A program made the position numbers and the translations under genes. From Chitinivorax sp. B (lineage in GTDB: Bacteria > Pseudomonadota > Gammaproteobacteria > Burkholderiales > SCOH01), in the NCBI RefSeq assembly GCF_005503445.1, contig NZ_SCOH01000023.1:28708-92707 (forward strand): a DNA stretch of 64,000 bases, in the 5' to 3' direction. The stretch's first letter is position 1, and every line of letters begins with the position of its first letter. Of the stretch, positions 35,495-44,384 are shown in pieces. The notes beneath the pieces are model-generated. The model saw nothing but the letters and a program-made list of their open reading frames with translations. It had not been told where the DNA came from and did no database searches.

Positions 35495-36139
35495 TCAGCT
35501 AGCATCTGGTTGATTGGCGGGTGCCGCTGCGGAGAAAGCGGGCAGGGTCTGGCAATAGGTGGCGATCCGCGCGATGGTGGGGTAGGGGGCCAGATCCACG
35601 CCGAAACGCTGTGCATTGAACACCTGCGGGATCAGGCAGATGTCTGCCAGGGTGGGGGTATCGCCATGGCAACATAAGCCGGTCAGTGATGAATTAGCCA
35701 ATTGGGTTTCCAGTGCTGCGAAACCAAGCTTGACCCAGTGGCGATACCACTCATTCTTCGCTTCCTCGTTAACCCCCAGTGGGCCGCTCAGATACTGCAG
35801 TACGCGCAGGTTGTTGACTGGGTGGACATCGCAGGCAATGCCCAGCGCAATACTGCGAACACGCGCACGGCCGACGGCATCGGCTGGCAGTAGCGGGTGG
35901 TTGGGGTAGGCATCGTCGAGGTATTCGCAGATGGCGATGGACTGGGTAATCACATGGCTTTGATCCACCAGGGTGGGGATCAATTCTGCCGGATTAAGCT
36001 GTTTATAGGTATCGCTATGCTGTTCACCGCCATTGTTCAGCAGGTGGATAAAATGTGGTGTGTACGCCAAGCCTTTCAGATTCAATGCAATACGGACGCG
36101 AAAGGCGGCAGAGGAGCGGAAGTAGGTATAGAGTTCCAT
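35495..36139 (-). CDS. maiA: Maleylacetoacetate isomerase (zeta-class GST)
   Basis: Glutathione-dependent cis-trans isomerase converting maleylacetoacetate to fumarylacetoacetate; 214 residues. The N-terminal thioredoxin-like domain begins MELYTYFRSSAAFRVRIALNLKGL; the usual SSCS catalytic motif reads SSAA, keeping the first two serines but lacking Cys. ITQSIAICEYLDDAYP is the glutathione-binding site, and the C-terminal helical domain has TLADICLIPQVFNAQRF. The start at 36139 matches the family; the open frame extends further upstream without support. It is the last gene of the tyrosine cluster. Confidence 0.93.
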   Translation of the reverse strand: MELYTYFRSSAAFRVRIALNLKGLAYTPHFIHLLNNGGEQHSDTYKQLNPAELIPTLVDQSHVITQSIAICEYLDDAYPNHPLLPADAVGRARVRSIALGIACDVHPVNNLRVLQYLSGPLGVNEEAKNEWYRHWVKLGFAALETQLANSSLTGLCCHGDTPTLADICLIPQVFNAQRFGVDLAPYPTIARIATYCQTLPAFSAAAPANQPDAS

Positions 36140-36184
36140 GGCTGGCATGTTCCGATGGCTGTAAGGTAATGCTGTCAAATGACA

Positions 36185-36205
36185 ATGCCGGCGAATGGCC
36201 GGCAT
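36185..36205. other. Hairpin between fahA and maiA
   Basis: ATGCCGGC (36185-36192) pairs with GCCGGCAT (36198-36205) around the loop GAATG. There is no clean T run, so termination is uncertain; it could tune expression of maiA relative to fahA. Confidence 0.45.
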
Positions 36206-36313
36206 ATCAGGATTGCACCCTGTCCTTAAACAGGTACAGGATGGAGTAAGCCGCAACGCCCAAGGTTACGGTTGGTGTCGATCACAGTGCAATGCATTGG
36301 CACGGGGCGATGA

Positions 36314-37303
36314 TCATTTGCTCGAATAAGGTGTGACCACTTGATCAATTGCGCCAAATATTGATTGACCGTCACGATCCAGCATTTCAATCCGGACTCG
36401 TTCACCATATTGCAGAAATGGCGTTTTCGGTTGGCCTTCTGCCAGGATTTCCAGCATACGGCGTTCCACCAGGCAGGCGCTGCCACGGCTGCGATCCACG
36501 TTGGAGATGGTGCCGGAGCCAACGATGGAGCCGGCAACCAGCTCGCGGGTTTTGGCAACGTGAGCAATCAACTGCGCAAAGTCGAACACCATGTCAGTGC
36601 CGCAGTCAGGTGTGCCAAACAATTGTTCGCGAACATGAACAGTCAATGGCAGGGTGACTTTGCGGCCAGTCCAGTCACGTCCTAATTCATCCGGTGTGAC
36701 GGCAACTGGCGAGAATGCGGTAGCCGGCTTGCTTTGGAAAAAGCCAAAGCCCTTGGCCAGCTCTGCAGGAATCAGATTGCGCAAAGTGACATCATTGACC
36801 AGCATCAGCAGGCGGATTTGCGGTGCTGCTTCATCTGGCGTGGCACCCATGGGTACGTCACCGGTAATGACCGCAACTTCGCCTTCCAGATCCACGCCCC
36901 AGGCGGTGTCGCGTACAGCAATTGGATCTGTCGGGGCCAGAAAGCTATCCGAACCACCTTGATACATCAGCGGATCAGTCCAGAACTCAGGCGGCATGTC
37001 CGCACCGCGTGCCTTGCGTACCAATTCGACGTGATTCACATAGGCAGAACCATCTGCCCATTGATAGGCGCGGGGTAGTGGGGAGTGGCATTGTGTGGCA
37101 TCAAACGGAAAGGCGCCTTGCATGTCACCACGGTTGAGGGTGTCATACGCTGCTTTCAGTAAGGGTTCGGCACGAGTCCATTCATCCAGTGCGGCTTGAA
37201 GTGTAGGTGCAATTTCCGGCACTTTGACGGCTTGGGTCAGGTTGCGGCTGACCACGATCAGCGTGCCATCACGGCCGCCAGCTTTGAGTGTGGCAAGTTT
37301 CAA
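36314..37303 (-). CDS. fahA: Fumarylacetoacetate hydrolase
   Basis: Cleaves fumarylacetoacetate to fumarate and acetoacetate, the final step of tyrosine breakdown; 329 residues. Seen: the N-terminal MKLATLKAGGRDGTLIVVSR, MYQGGSDSFLAPTDPI, the metal-binding acidic motif VDLEGEVAVITGDVP, MLVNDVTLRNLI and GSGTISNVDRSRGSACLVE. The start codon is TTG, chosen because GGAG lies seven bases upstream and the resulting N-terminus is that of the family. A terminator lies between hmgA and this gene, so either read-through or a separate promoter drives it. Confidence 0.93.
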   Translation of the reverse strand: MKLATLKAGGRDGTLIVVSRNLTQAVKVPEIAPTLQAALDEWTRAEPLLKAAYDTLNRGDMQGAFPFDATQCHSPLPRAYQWADGSAYVNHVELVRKARGADMPPEFWTDPLMYQGGSDSFLAPTDPIAVRDTAWGVDLEGEVAVITGDVPMGATPDEAAPQIRLLMLVNDVTLRNLIPAELAKGFGFFQSKPATAFSPVAVTPDELGRDWTGRKVTLPLTVHVREQLFGTPDCGTDMVFDFAQLIAHVAKTRELVAGSIVGSGTISNVDRSRGSACLVERRMLEILAEGQPKTPFLQYGERVRIEMLDRDGQSIFGAIDQVVTPYSSK

Positions 37304-37326
37304 GTGTTATCTCCAGCGTTATGCAA

Positions 37327-37350
37327 CAAAACGCGGGGCAGACCCCGCGT
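37327..37350 (-). terminator. Terminator between hmgA and fahA
   Basis: ACGCGGGG (37331-37338) pairs perfectly with CCCCGCGT (37343-37350) across a 4-base loop. On the minus strand the stem is followed by TTTGTTGC. Its position inside the catabolic cluster would lower fahA-maiA expression relative to the upstream genes. Confidence 0.75.
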
Positions 37351-37400
37351 CAAGCAATCCAATTACGAGCGGCAGCGGGATACAATCTGCCGTCCCGGGC

Positions 37401-38528
37401 TTACTTCTTGGGCTTCCATGAATCCACGTAGCCTGGCCACTCCACTGTGTGTGCCGCCTCGTTGATCTCCAGTGGGAAGCGGGAATCGATCATGACGGCG
37501 ACTTCGTCGGTTTCGGTGCGAGTGGCTTTCATCCCGGCCTCGAAGGCCTTGGGGTGTGGGCCGTGGGTGAAGCCGTTGGGATGCAAGGTGACCATACCGG
37601 GCTTGATATTATCGCGGCTGAAGAAGTTGCCACGATGATAGAAGATCAGCTCATCATAGTCGTCGTTATTGTGATAGAACGGCACCTTCAGCGCGCCAGG
37701 GTCGGATTCGATCGGGCGAGGTGCAAACGTGCAGATTACAAAGTTACGCGCGACAAAAGTGGTGTGTGCCGATGGCGGTAAGTGGTAACGATGGCTCATC
37801 AACGGGCGGATGTCGCGCCAATTGACCTTACAGGCCACAAGATCGCCGTGCCAGCCGGTTGTATCCAGCGGGTTGAACGGGTAGGTGATGGTAGACATCT
37901 GGCCAGCCCGTTTTACCTTTACCTGCCAAGTCTGATCACCTTGTTGCGCACGGAATGCATCGTTGATCTGTGGCGTTTCCAACACGGCCGGGTCGAAAAT
38001 CGCATGGGGACCAACCATGCCTTTTTCCGGCAACTGATAAGAGCTTTGTGTCGCTTCGACCAATAGCAATTCAGTAGGTGATGTGGGTGCCAGTCGCCAC
38101 ATCGTGCCACGTGGCAGTACGATATAGTCGCCATCGCGATAGGACATATGGCCCCAGTCGCAATAGAGGTCGCCGGCGCCTTCATGGATGAACAGCAATT
38201 CATCACCGTCGGCATTGCGGGCCAGATGCGTCATGGCATCCTGGCATTGCCAGAAGCGGATGCGGGCATCGTTGTTGGAAAACAGTAGGTGGGCATCCCA
38301 CGGGCTGGGGCTGGTGACAGCCAATTCGTTCAGATCGAAGGCGTGCGGGTGCAGCGGGCCTTCGAAGCTGGCCCAGCCTGTAGGCGGGTGGCGATGATGA
38401 AAATGACAGGCCGGGCCAAAGAAGCCTTCCTTGCCCATTTCGCGTTCATAAGTGCCGGCAGGCAAGTCGCAATGCGCTTGCTTGGAGTATTCACCGGCGG
38501 ATTTGGGAAAGCTGATCCACTTTTTCAT
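37401..38528 (-). CDS. hmgA: Homogentisate 1,2-dioxygenase family protein
   Basis: Cupin dioxygenase of 375 residues that would open the homogentisate ring to maleylacetoacetate. It is shorter than the classical enzyme (about 430-450). Seen: HHRHPPTGWASFEGPL near the N-terminus, ELLFIHEGAGDLYCDWGHMSYRDGDYIVLPRGT in the first cupin, and the C-terminal iron-site region DELIFYHRGNFFSRDNIKPGMVTLHPNGFTHGPHP. Placement between phhA and fahA supports the role. Its ATG overlaps the phhA stop by one base, so translation is coupled. The short form is well known in proteobacteria, but substrate is inferred. Confidence 0.88.
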   Translation of the reverse strand: MKKWISFPKSAGEYSKQAHCDLPAGTYEREMGKEGFFGPACHFHHRHPPTGWASFEGPLHPHAFDLNELAVTSPSPWDAHLLFSNNDARIRFWQCQDAMTHLARNADGDELLFIHEGAGDLYCDWGHMSYRDGDYIVLPRGTMWRLAPTSPTELLLVEATQSSYQLPEKGMVGPHAIFDPAVLETPQINDAFRAQQGDQTWQVKVKRAGQMSTITYPFNPLDTTGWHGDLVACKVNWRDIRPLMSHRYHLPPSAHTTFVARNFVICTFAPRPIESDPGALKVPFYHNNDDYDELIFYHRGNFFSRDNIKPGMVTLHPNGFTHGPHPKAFEAGMKATRTETDEVAVMIDSRFPLEINEAAHTVEWPGYVDSWKPKK

Positions 38529-39382
38529 CAGGCGGCTTTCTGATTGACGGAAGCGGGGTGGTTTACCAGCGTGTCGGTAGGCAGTACCCCGCTGGGGTCA
38601 ATCGGTTCCAGGGTTTTGAGTTTTTCGTAGATCGGGGCAAAGTCGACGGATGTTTCGTCGAACAACTGCTGGAAGCTGTCGATCACGAAATAGGTGTCTT
38701 GATAACGGTCAATCCGATACTCAGTCTGCATGACCCGTTGCAGATCGAATTTGATCCGATTGGGTTGTGGACTGTCGATGCAATGAATGATTTCGCCACC
38801 AGAGGACAGAATGCCGGCACCGTAGGTGCGCAAGCCTTCCGGTGTCAAAATCAGGCCAAACTCTACCATATACCAGTACAGGCGGGCCAAGAACGGCACC
38901 GCGTTCAGCTTCATTGCGCGTAGGCCACCCTTGCCATATTCCTGCAAATGATCGGCAAAGATCGGATTCAACAGTAACGGCACATGGCCGAAGAAATCAT
39001 GAAAGATGTCCGGTTCGACAATGTAGTCGAACTCCTCTGGCTTGCGCAGCCAGACAGTGACCGGAAACTGCCGGTGCGCCAGATGGGTGAAGAAGGTGTC
39101 GTCCGGAATCAAGCCCGGGACGGCCACAATCTTCCAATTGGTGGCGGATTGCAAAATCAGGTTGGCTTCCTCGAAGCGAGGGATGCCATCCGATGACAGG
39201 CGATGCACGTTTTCGATGAATTCTTCGGCGGCATGGCCTTTCAGTTTGCTGCTCTGGCGCTCCAACAACCGCCGATAGAGGTCATGTTCCTCGGCGGTGT
39301 AGGCATGCCAGTCCTGCTCTACGGTGTAATCGTTACGCATGCGGCTATAGTCGCCGCGCAAGGGGTTTTCCGGTTTGAGCAT
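38528..39382 (-). CDS. phhA: Phenylalanine 4-monooxygenase
   Basis: Pterin- and iron-dependent hydroxylase of 284 residues converting phenylalanine to tyrosine. The iron ligands are visible as the two His of PDIFHDFFGHVPLL and the Glu of YWYMVEFGLI. GAGILSSGGEIIHCIDSP is a conserved active-site region. The ATG at 39382 has AGGAGG eight bases upstream; the open frame reaching 39538 would overlap hppD and is not credible. It lies 13 bases after hppD and one base into hmgA, in one operon. Confidence 0.95.
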   Translation of the reverse strand: MLKPENPLRGDYSRMRNDYTVEQDWHAYTAEEHDLYRRLLERQSSKLKGHAAEEFIENVHRLSSDGIPRFEEANLILQSATNWKIVAVPGLIPDDTFFTHLAHRQFPVTVWLRKPEEFDYIVEPDIFHDFFGHVPLLLNPIFADHLQEYGKGGLRAMKLNAVPFLARLYWYMVEFGLILTPEGLRTYGAGILSSGGEIIHCIDSPQPNRIKFDLQRVMQTEYRIDRYQDTYFVIDSFQQLFDETSVDFAPIYEKLKTLEPIDPSGVLPTDTLVNHPASVNQKAA

Positions 39383-39395
39383 GGCAGCCTCCTGA

Positions 39396-40511
39396 TCATG
39401 CGGCCTGGGTGCTCGGATCTTCCAGCACACCACGGCGGATCTGGTCGAGTTCGATGGAGTCGAACAGGGCCTTGAAGTTACCTTCGCCAAAGCCTTCGTT
39501 GCCCTTGCGTTGGATGATCTCAAAGAAGATCGGGCCAATTACGGTTTCGGTGAAGATCTGCAGCAGATAGCCTTGCCCTTCGCTGGGCGCGCCGTCGATC
39601 AGGATGCGGTTCTTTTGCAGGCGGGCCACGTCTTCTTTGTGGCCTTTGACGCGGGTGTCCACCATGTCGTAATAGGTGTCAGGCGTGTCGAGGAAGGTAA
39701 CGCCGCGTTCCTTCAGGGCTTCGACGGTAGCGATGATGTCATCGGTGCCCAGAGCAATGTGCTGAATGCCTTCTCCATTATACGCATGCAGGAATTCTTC
39801 GATTTGGCTTTTATCATCTGATGATTCATTGATTGGGATGCGAATCTTGCCACACGCGCTGGTCATGGCCTGGCTCTTCAGGCCTGTCAGCTTGCCTTCG
39901 ATATCGAAGTAACGGACTTCCTTGAAGTTGAACAACTTCTCGTAGAACGATGACCATACGCCCATGCGGCCGCGATGCACGTTGTGGGTCAAATGGTCGA
40001 TATAGGTCAGGCCAACACCAAAGTTGGAGCCGTCGGAATTATCCAGTGGGATGAAGTCCACATCATAGATGGACTGGCTGCCATATCGATCAACCAGGTA
40101 GACCGGGCAATCGCCAATCCCCTTGATGGCTGGAATGTTCAGCTCCATTGGGCCGTAGTTCTGGTCATGCGGTACAGCGCCCAGGCTGATCGCACGGTCA
40201 AATGCAGCGCGGGCATCTGCGACACGAAATGCCATTGCACAGGCAGAAGGGCCATGAACACGGGCAAAAGATTGCGCAAAACTCTCTTTTTCAGCATTAA
40301 CGATGAAATTGATGTCACCTTGACGATACAATGTCACGTTTTTGGAGCGGTGTTTCGCGACTGCCTTGAAACCAAGCAATGTGAACAGGGTATCCAATGT
40401 CTTGGGATCGGGTGCGGTGTACTCGACGAATTCGAAACCGTCGGTGCCCATGGGGTTGTCCCAGAGCGAAGTGGGGGTTGGGCGAGGACGGGCAAATTGC
40501 AACGTGGTCAT
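39396..40511 (-). CDS. hppD: 4-hydroxyphenylpyruvate dioxygenase
   Basis: Iron dioxygenase of 371 residues converting 4-hydroxyphenylpyruvate to homogentisate. The three iron ligands are visible: His in YIDHLTHNVHRG, His in GEGIQHIALGTDDI, and Glu in GPIFFEIIQRKGNEGFGEGN. The N-terminal half is the vicinal-oxygen-chelate partner domain (DGFEFVEYTAPDPKTL). It is the promoter-proximal gene of the cluster, divergent from an Lrp-type regulator across 163 bases. No aminotransferase gene is included locally, so tyrosine transamination must be done by an enzyme encoded elsewhere. Confidence 0.96.
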   Translation of the reverse strand: MTTLQFARPRPTPTSLWDNPMGTDGFEFVEYTAPDPKTLDTLFTLLGFKAVAKHRSKNVTLYRQGDINFIVNAEKESFAQSFARVHGPSACAMAFRVADARAAFDRAISLGAVPHDQNYGPMELNIPAIKGIGDCPVYLVDRYGSQSIYDVDFIPLDNSDGSNFGVGLTYIDHLTHNVHRGRMGVWSSFYEKLFNFKEVRYFDIEGKLTGLKSQAMTSACGKIRIPINESSDDKSQIEEFLHAYNGEGIQHIALGTDDIIATVEALKERGVTFLDTPDTYYDMVDTRVKGHKEDVARLQKNRILIDGAPSEGQGYLLQIFTETVIGPIFFEIIQRKGNEGFGEGNFKALFDSIELDQIRRGVLEDPSTQAA

Positions 40512-40674
40512 TTAGCGTGTCTCCAAGGATTGTGATGTTATATGGACGCCTGCTGGCGATACCTCACGTTTATCTATCCTACGCTGAAACCCTCGATATT
40601 TGCTTTCAAAAATTGCCCAAATCACATTAAAATAAGCAACGTATAACTAACTTTAATTCGCAAAGAGCAATAAA

Positions 40675-41160
40675 ATGTCAAAGCGAATCAGGCTCGACAA
40701 AATCGACCGCCGTATTCTGGAAGTTTTGCAACAGTATGGGCGTATCTCCAATGTGGAGCTCGCCAAGCGTGTTGCCCTGTCTCCATCGCCGTGCCTACGT
40801 CGTTTACAGCGTTTGGAGGAGACGGGCGTCATCGATCACTACACCGCCATCCTGAATCCCGAGAAACTGGGCTTTGGTTTGTTGGCCTTCGTCAATGTAT
40901 CGCTCGATAAGCGGGCCGAAAGCTCGACAGACAGCTTCAAGCAGGCTGTGCGCGAATGGCCAGAAGTGACTGAGTGTTATTCCATGACCGGTGAAATGGA
41001 TTATCTGTTACGGGTCATGGTGACGGACCTTCAGCATTTCTCCCGCTTTGTAATGGATAAGGTGCTGAAGCAACCAGGTGTGTTGGATGTCAAATCCAGC
41101 TTTGCACTGGAAGGTGTCAAGCGCACTACCATTTTGCCAGTCGACGAATCGCTCGACTGA
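40675..41160 (+). CDS. Lrp/AsnC family transcriptional regulator
   Basis: Regulator of 161 residues. An N-terminal winged helix-turn-helix (LDKIDRRILEVLQQYGRISNVELAKRVALSPSPCLRRLQ) is followed by the ligand-binding RAM domain (ECYSMTGEMDYLLRVMVTDLQHF). Divergent transcription from hppD points to control of the tyrosine degradation genes, probably responding to an aromatic amino acid; this is inferred. AAAGAGC before the ATG is the ribosome site. A hairpin (GTCGCACC at 41179-41186 with GGTGCGAC at 41191-41198) follows 18 bases after the stop. Confidence 0.93.
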   Translation: MSKRIRLDKIDRRILEVLQQYGRISNVELAKRVALSPSPCLRRLQRLEETGVIDHYTAILNPEKLGFGLLAFVNVSLDKRAESSTDSFKQAVREWPEVTECYSMTGEMDYLLRVMVTDLQHFSRFVMDKVLKQPGVLDVKSSFALEGVKRTTILPVDESLD

Positions 41161-41331
41161 TCTCACAATCTCTCCTCCGTCGCACCTGAGGGTGCGACGC
41201 GACAGGCACCTTGCTTGTAGATGGCAAAGTTGGCCGCTGTATGCTGTATTCCTTATGCCTACCCCCAATCATGATGCGGATCGCGGGTGGTTGTCCTCGG
41301 TTGATTGAGCGATGGTCCATTGTGAATGGCG

Positions 41332-41357
41332 CAGTGCCCGCCAGATGGCGGGCACTG
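41332..41357. terminator. Hairpin between convergent lrp and the secreted protein gene
   Basis: An 11-bp perfect stem, CAGTGCCCGCC (41332-41342) with GGCGGGCACTG (41347-41357), closes on AGAT. There is no long T run on either side, so efficiency is uncertain, but its location between convergent genes fits termination. Confidence 0.55.
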
Positions 41358-41420
41358 TCGGGGCGTGGCTAGCCCATTACCAGCATGGCTGGTGTATTGC
41401 AGCGGTAGGCCGCAACTGCA

Positions 41421-42974
41421 TTACTGACCAGCGGATGCCTTGAACAGTTGTTCAACCACGGAAGTCAGCGGCTGGCTGTAGCGTGATGCGCTGACGGCGC
41501 TGTTGGTCCAATGTGCCGGCAGCGGGTTGCTCGGGTTCCAGCTGTCGCGCGGGTTGTAGTAGGAGATTGCGCGCTGGCCGGGTGCCGGAGTCCACAGGAA
41601 ATCCGGATGGCGGTTGGTATACCATTCGCCGCCGATGATGTTACCGGCTGCATCCAGCTCCAGGTCATACATATAAGAAACGCTGGTCACGCCATCATTG
41701 CGCGGGTTGTCGGTTTCTGAATGTGATGGGGAGGTTTCCACGATGTAGTTCAGCGTCATCTTCACGCCCACAATGTTGACTGCGGTGTTCGCGCGGTATT
41801 TGGCGAATTTGTCGCTGGTGTAGTTGGCACGGGCGATAATGGCTTCCTGTGCGGAGTTGTACGCTTTGCCGGTTTGTGGGTTGAAATAGGTGTAGCTGTA
41901 GCTCAGTACTGGCTGGTTCCACACTTCGTAATCGTAGGTTGCATCGATCACGAAGCTGCGCTTGGATACGCCGATCTGGTTGACCACGGACTGGTGCCAG
42001 CTACCTGGATTCACGTCAAAGCAAGCTTGATCGATGATGCGGCCATTATCATCTTTTTGCGGGTTCTTGGTATTGCAGCGGCCACCGATAAAGCGAGTGG
42101 ACGGTGAGGCTTCAGCCCACAGCAGGGTGCCCAATGCTTTCACATCAGACGGATAGAACTTGATTTCGCGACCGGTGGCAGATTTGACGGTAACGGTCTG
42201 TTTGGGACGTGGCAGCATGTAAGCGGCAGGAGCCCAGCCGTGACACAGGCCCATCCAGCGCTCCACGTCGCCATTCCGGTTGAAGTAGCCTTCGCCCATC
42301 TGCCAGCCTGCGCGAGTCATGCTGTAGTTGCCATCATTGACCAGCAGGTCATATTTTTCAGCGGGCGACAGCAGATCAGTGCGGCCATTGGTGATGTAAC
42401 CGGCAATCGGACGCAGCTGGTTGGAGTAGTTCCAATAATCTTTCCAGGTATTCGGGTTGTTGCTGTAGACATCCGGATCGCCATAGCGATAGCTGACAGA
42501 GCCGTTATACAACGGCCAGTAGGTGTCGGACCAAGGCTGTTCGCTCAATGCGGCGCGGGACAGGCTGCGGCGATCCATTTCAAATACGTTGTTGATCAGG
42601 CCGCGGTTGTTGTCCACCAGGTTGGCTGGATTATCGTTGCCTTGAACAGCCGCCATCATGGCCATGGCACGACCTTCCACGCCGCTGGCGCGACGCGGGC
42701 TGCCCAGCAATTGGGAGCGCATCGAATCTTTGTCTTCAACAAATTCACCGGACGCAATTGCTTTTGGGCTGAACTTTGCCACTTTCTTCATTGCATAGGG
42801 TGCCATGGATTTTTTGACGGGTACCTCATCCATGGTGCGCTGTGGATCGCGCTGGAGGCGTTGCATGTATTCGCTGATGGATCGTTGTTCGTCTGCGGAA
42901 ACTTGTGCAAAAGCAGGGAGCGATAGCGACAGTGCGATCGCGGTCAGGCAAAACTTCGTCTTGTTTTCGATCAT
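41421..42974 (-). CDS. Secreted protein, transglutaminase-elicitor-like
   Basis: Protein of 517 residues with a signal peptide (FCLTAIALSLSLPAFAQ). The central part carries a papain/transglutaminase-like pattern: Cys244 in RWMGLCHGWAPAA, His327 in NPGSWHQSVVNQIG and Asp344 in SFVIDATYDYEVWN. This ordering, and the following YFNPQTGKAY segment, resembles the transglutaminase elicitor family described from Phytophthora and found in some bacteria. The assignment is by my recognition of the triad only. The N-terminal 110 residues look like a linker or propeptide. The upstream region is AT-rich, which may reflect acquisition. Alternative: an uncharacterised cysteine peptidase of the same fold. Confidence 0.6.
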   Translation of the reverse strand: MIENKTKFCLTAIALSLSLPAFAQVSADEQRSISEYMQRLQRDPQRTMDEVPVKKSMAPYAMKKVAKFSPKAIASGEFVEDKDSMRSQLLGSPRRASGVEGRAMAMMAAVQGNDNPANLVDNNRGLINNVFEMDRRSLSRAALSEQPWSDTYWPLYNGSVSYRYGDPDVYSNNPNTWKDYWNYSNQLRPIAGYITNGRTDLLSPAEKYDLLVNDGNYSMTRAGWQMGEGYFNRNGDVERWMGLCHGWAPAAYMLPRPKQTVTVKSATGREIKFYPSDVKALGTLLWAEASPSTRFIGGRCNTKNPQKDDNGRIIDQACFDVNPGSWHQSVVNQIGVSKRSFVIDATYDYEVWNQPVLSYSYTYFNPQTGKAYNSAQEAIIARANYTSDKFAKYRANTAVNIVGVKMTLNYIVETSPSHSETDNPRNDGVTSVSYMYDLELDAAGNIIGGEWYTNRHPDFLWTPAPGQRAISYYNPRDSWNPSNPLPAHWTNSAVSASRYSQPLTSVVEQLFKASAGQ

Positions 42975-43555
42975 GATGATTCTTTTCTTAGGATTATTGA
43001 TTGTTATTTCACTATTTTAGCTTTATATAATTGTAGTTAAACAATTTTTAAAGCTGTTTCCGTTATTTGAAAGTAATGCGTGAATTACGAACGCTTTAAG
43101 GGCGTGTGACAGGAGTCCTTGCATATAAGGAAATCTGAGTGCATTGCATCCGGGTAACGGGTCGATGCTTATTTTTCAAATTTTGTATTTGAACTCTAAA
43201 CTTCAACAATAAATAGTTTACCAGTATTTTTTAAAAAATGAAAAATATGGGTGTAATTTTTGAGTATTATCAAAAGTAACTGATTTCGTATCTATTGAAG
43301 TGGATGATGTGGTCTGTTGCGGTGGTTTATTAGGTTTATTGATTGTATATTTTAAATTTCGAATGTTGTTATTTATTGTGTATGGGGCTGTCTGCATTAT
43401 AGTTTTTAAAAATTACCATTAATTTGTAAAGCTTTTCATGATTTCTGAAATTTTTAATAATTTATGGCTTGATGCGGTGTGCTTGGGTGTAGAAAGACAA
43501 AAAATGGGCCGAGTGATCGGCTAAGTGGTATTGCGATGCAGGATCCGAGTGTGCC
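42975..43555. other. AT-rich intergenic region
   Basis: About 580 bases upstream of the secreted protein gene contain no supported gene. Much of 43190-43460 is very AT-rich (for example runs around TTTTTAAAAAATG). The promoter of the minus-strand gene must lie near 42980-43080. The left end of the haloperoxidase remnant merges into this region. Confidence 0.5.
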
Positions 43556-44005
43556 ATTACACAGCCAGGCCTGGTATTCGTCTAACGAGGCTGAATGGAG
43601 TTGCTGCCTACACAATCTGGTCAGTTGATTTCTGATCAGGTTTCCATCCCCAGCTGTATTTGCCAGCGCCACATTTTTGCCCGTCAGGACAATTGTCATC
43701 TGTCTTCATGCAGCGGCGACGGCAGCCCGCATGGTATGGAATACCTCAATGGGTTGGTCTTCTGGATTGGAGTATGTCTTCAACATCATTGGTGATATAG
43801 CCGCAACCAAGGCTATTTGGACAATGTGCCGGGTACCAAAGCGCCTGATATAGCGGGCGACCTCGCCACCACCTGAACAATGTGTGGCCAGATCATTAGC
43901 ATAGGTATCCATATCATTATCATTGCTGTCCCATGGTTGGCTGGATCAGCCGTGACCACGGCGATCATGAGCAATGCATCGATAGCCATGAGAAGCTAGG
44001 TACAT
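43556..44005 (-). pseudogene. Decayed alpha/beta-hydrolase (non-haem haloperoxidase) gene
   Basis: Read on the minus strand from 44005 the frame gives MYLASHGYRCIAHDRRGHG, a TGA stop at 43948-43946, then SSQPWDSNDNDMDTYANDLA, then HCSGGGEVARYIRRFGTRH and PMMLKTYSNPEDQPIEVFHT. These match, in order, the core of haloperoxidase-type hydrolases (AHDRRGHG..S, MDTYADDLA, the GHSTGGGEVARY elbow). About a dozen residues before the elbow are missing, the nucleophile Ser is Cys, and a second TGA lies at 43708-43706. Weaker similarity may continue in the same frame to about 43556. No N-terminal third is visible. It is a genuine gene remnant. Confidence 0.8.
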
Positions 44006-44022
44006 TATTTGTGCTGGTTTGC

Positions 44023-44280
44023 TTACAGCTTCATGATCAACCAGCTCAATAAAAAGCCGGATGCTGCGGTGATGCCCACGATAGTCATTGGTTTTGACCG
44101 AACCTGATTACGGCATCGTTCTACCAAATGGATGTGGGTAGACTCGCCCTGCTCGCAGAGCGGGAGGGCTTTAGTTTCAGAAGAAGGTTGCTCACTGCAG
44201 ATTGAATTGGCTGCATTTTCCTGAGGCTCAACGCTGGCTATGTCCTGAAATTGAACGATGGGTTTAGTTTTGCCGAACAT
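44023..44280 (-). CDS. Small membrane-anchored protein, ElaB/YqjD-like tail
   Basis: Protein of 85 residues with a hydrophilic N-terminal 60 and one C-terminal membrane segment (MTIVGITAASGFLLSWLIMKL). The RSKPMTIVGITAASGFLLSW ending has the pattern of the DUF883 (ElaB/YqjD) tail, proteins that tether ribosomes or respond to stress in E. coli. The N-terminal part does not match that family, so the link is tentative. It sits with other small proteins in a stress-type cluster. Confidence 0.6.
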   Translation of the reverse strand: MFGKTKPIVQFQDIASVEPQENAANSICSEQPSSETKALPLCEQGESTHIHLVERCRNQVRSKPMTIVGITAASGFLLSWLIMKL

Positions 44281-44384
44281 AATGGGTACTCCTCATGAGG
44301 ATGCAAGGCCAAAGTTGGCCTTGCATCGGGCTGTTGTATGCTGCTAACGCAAGGTGAGCGAATGCAGTATGGATGTGGTTCCAT

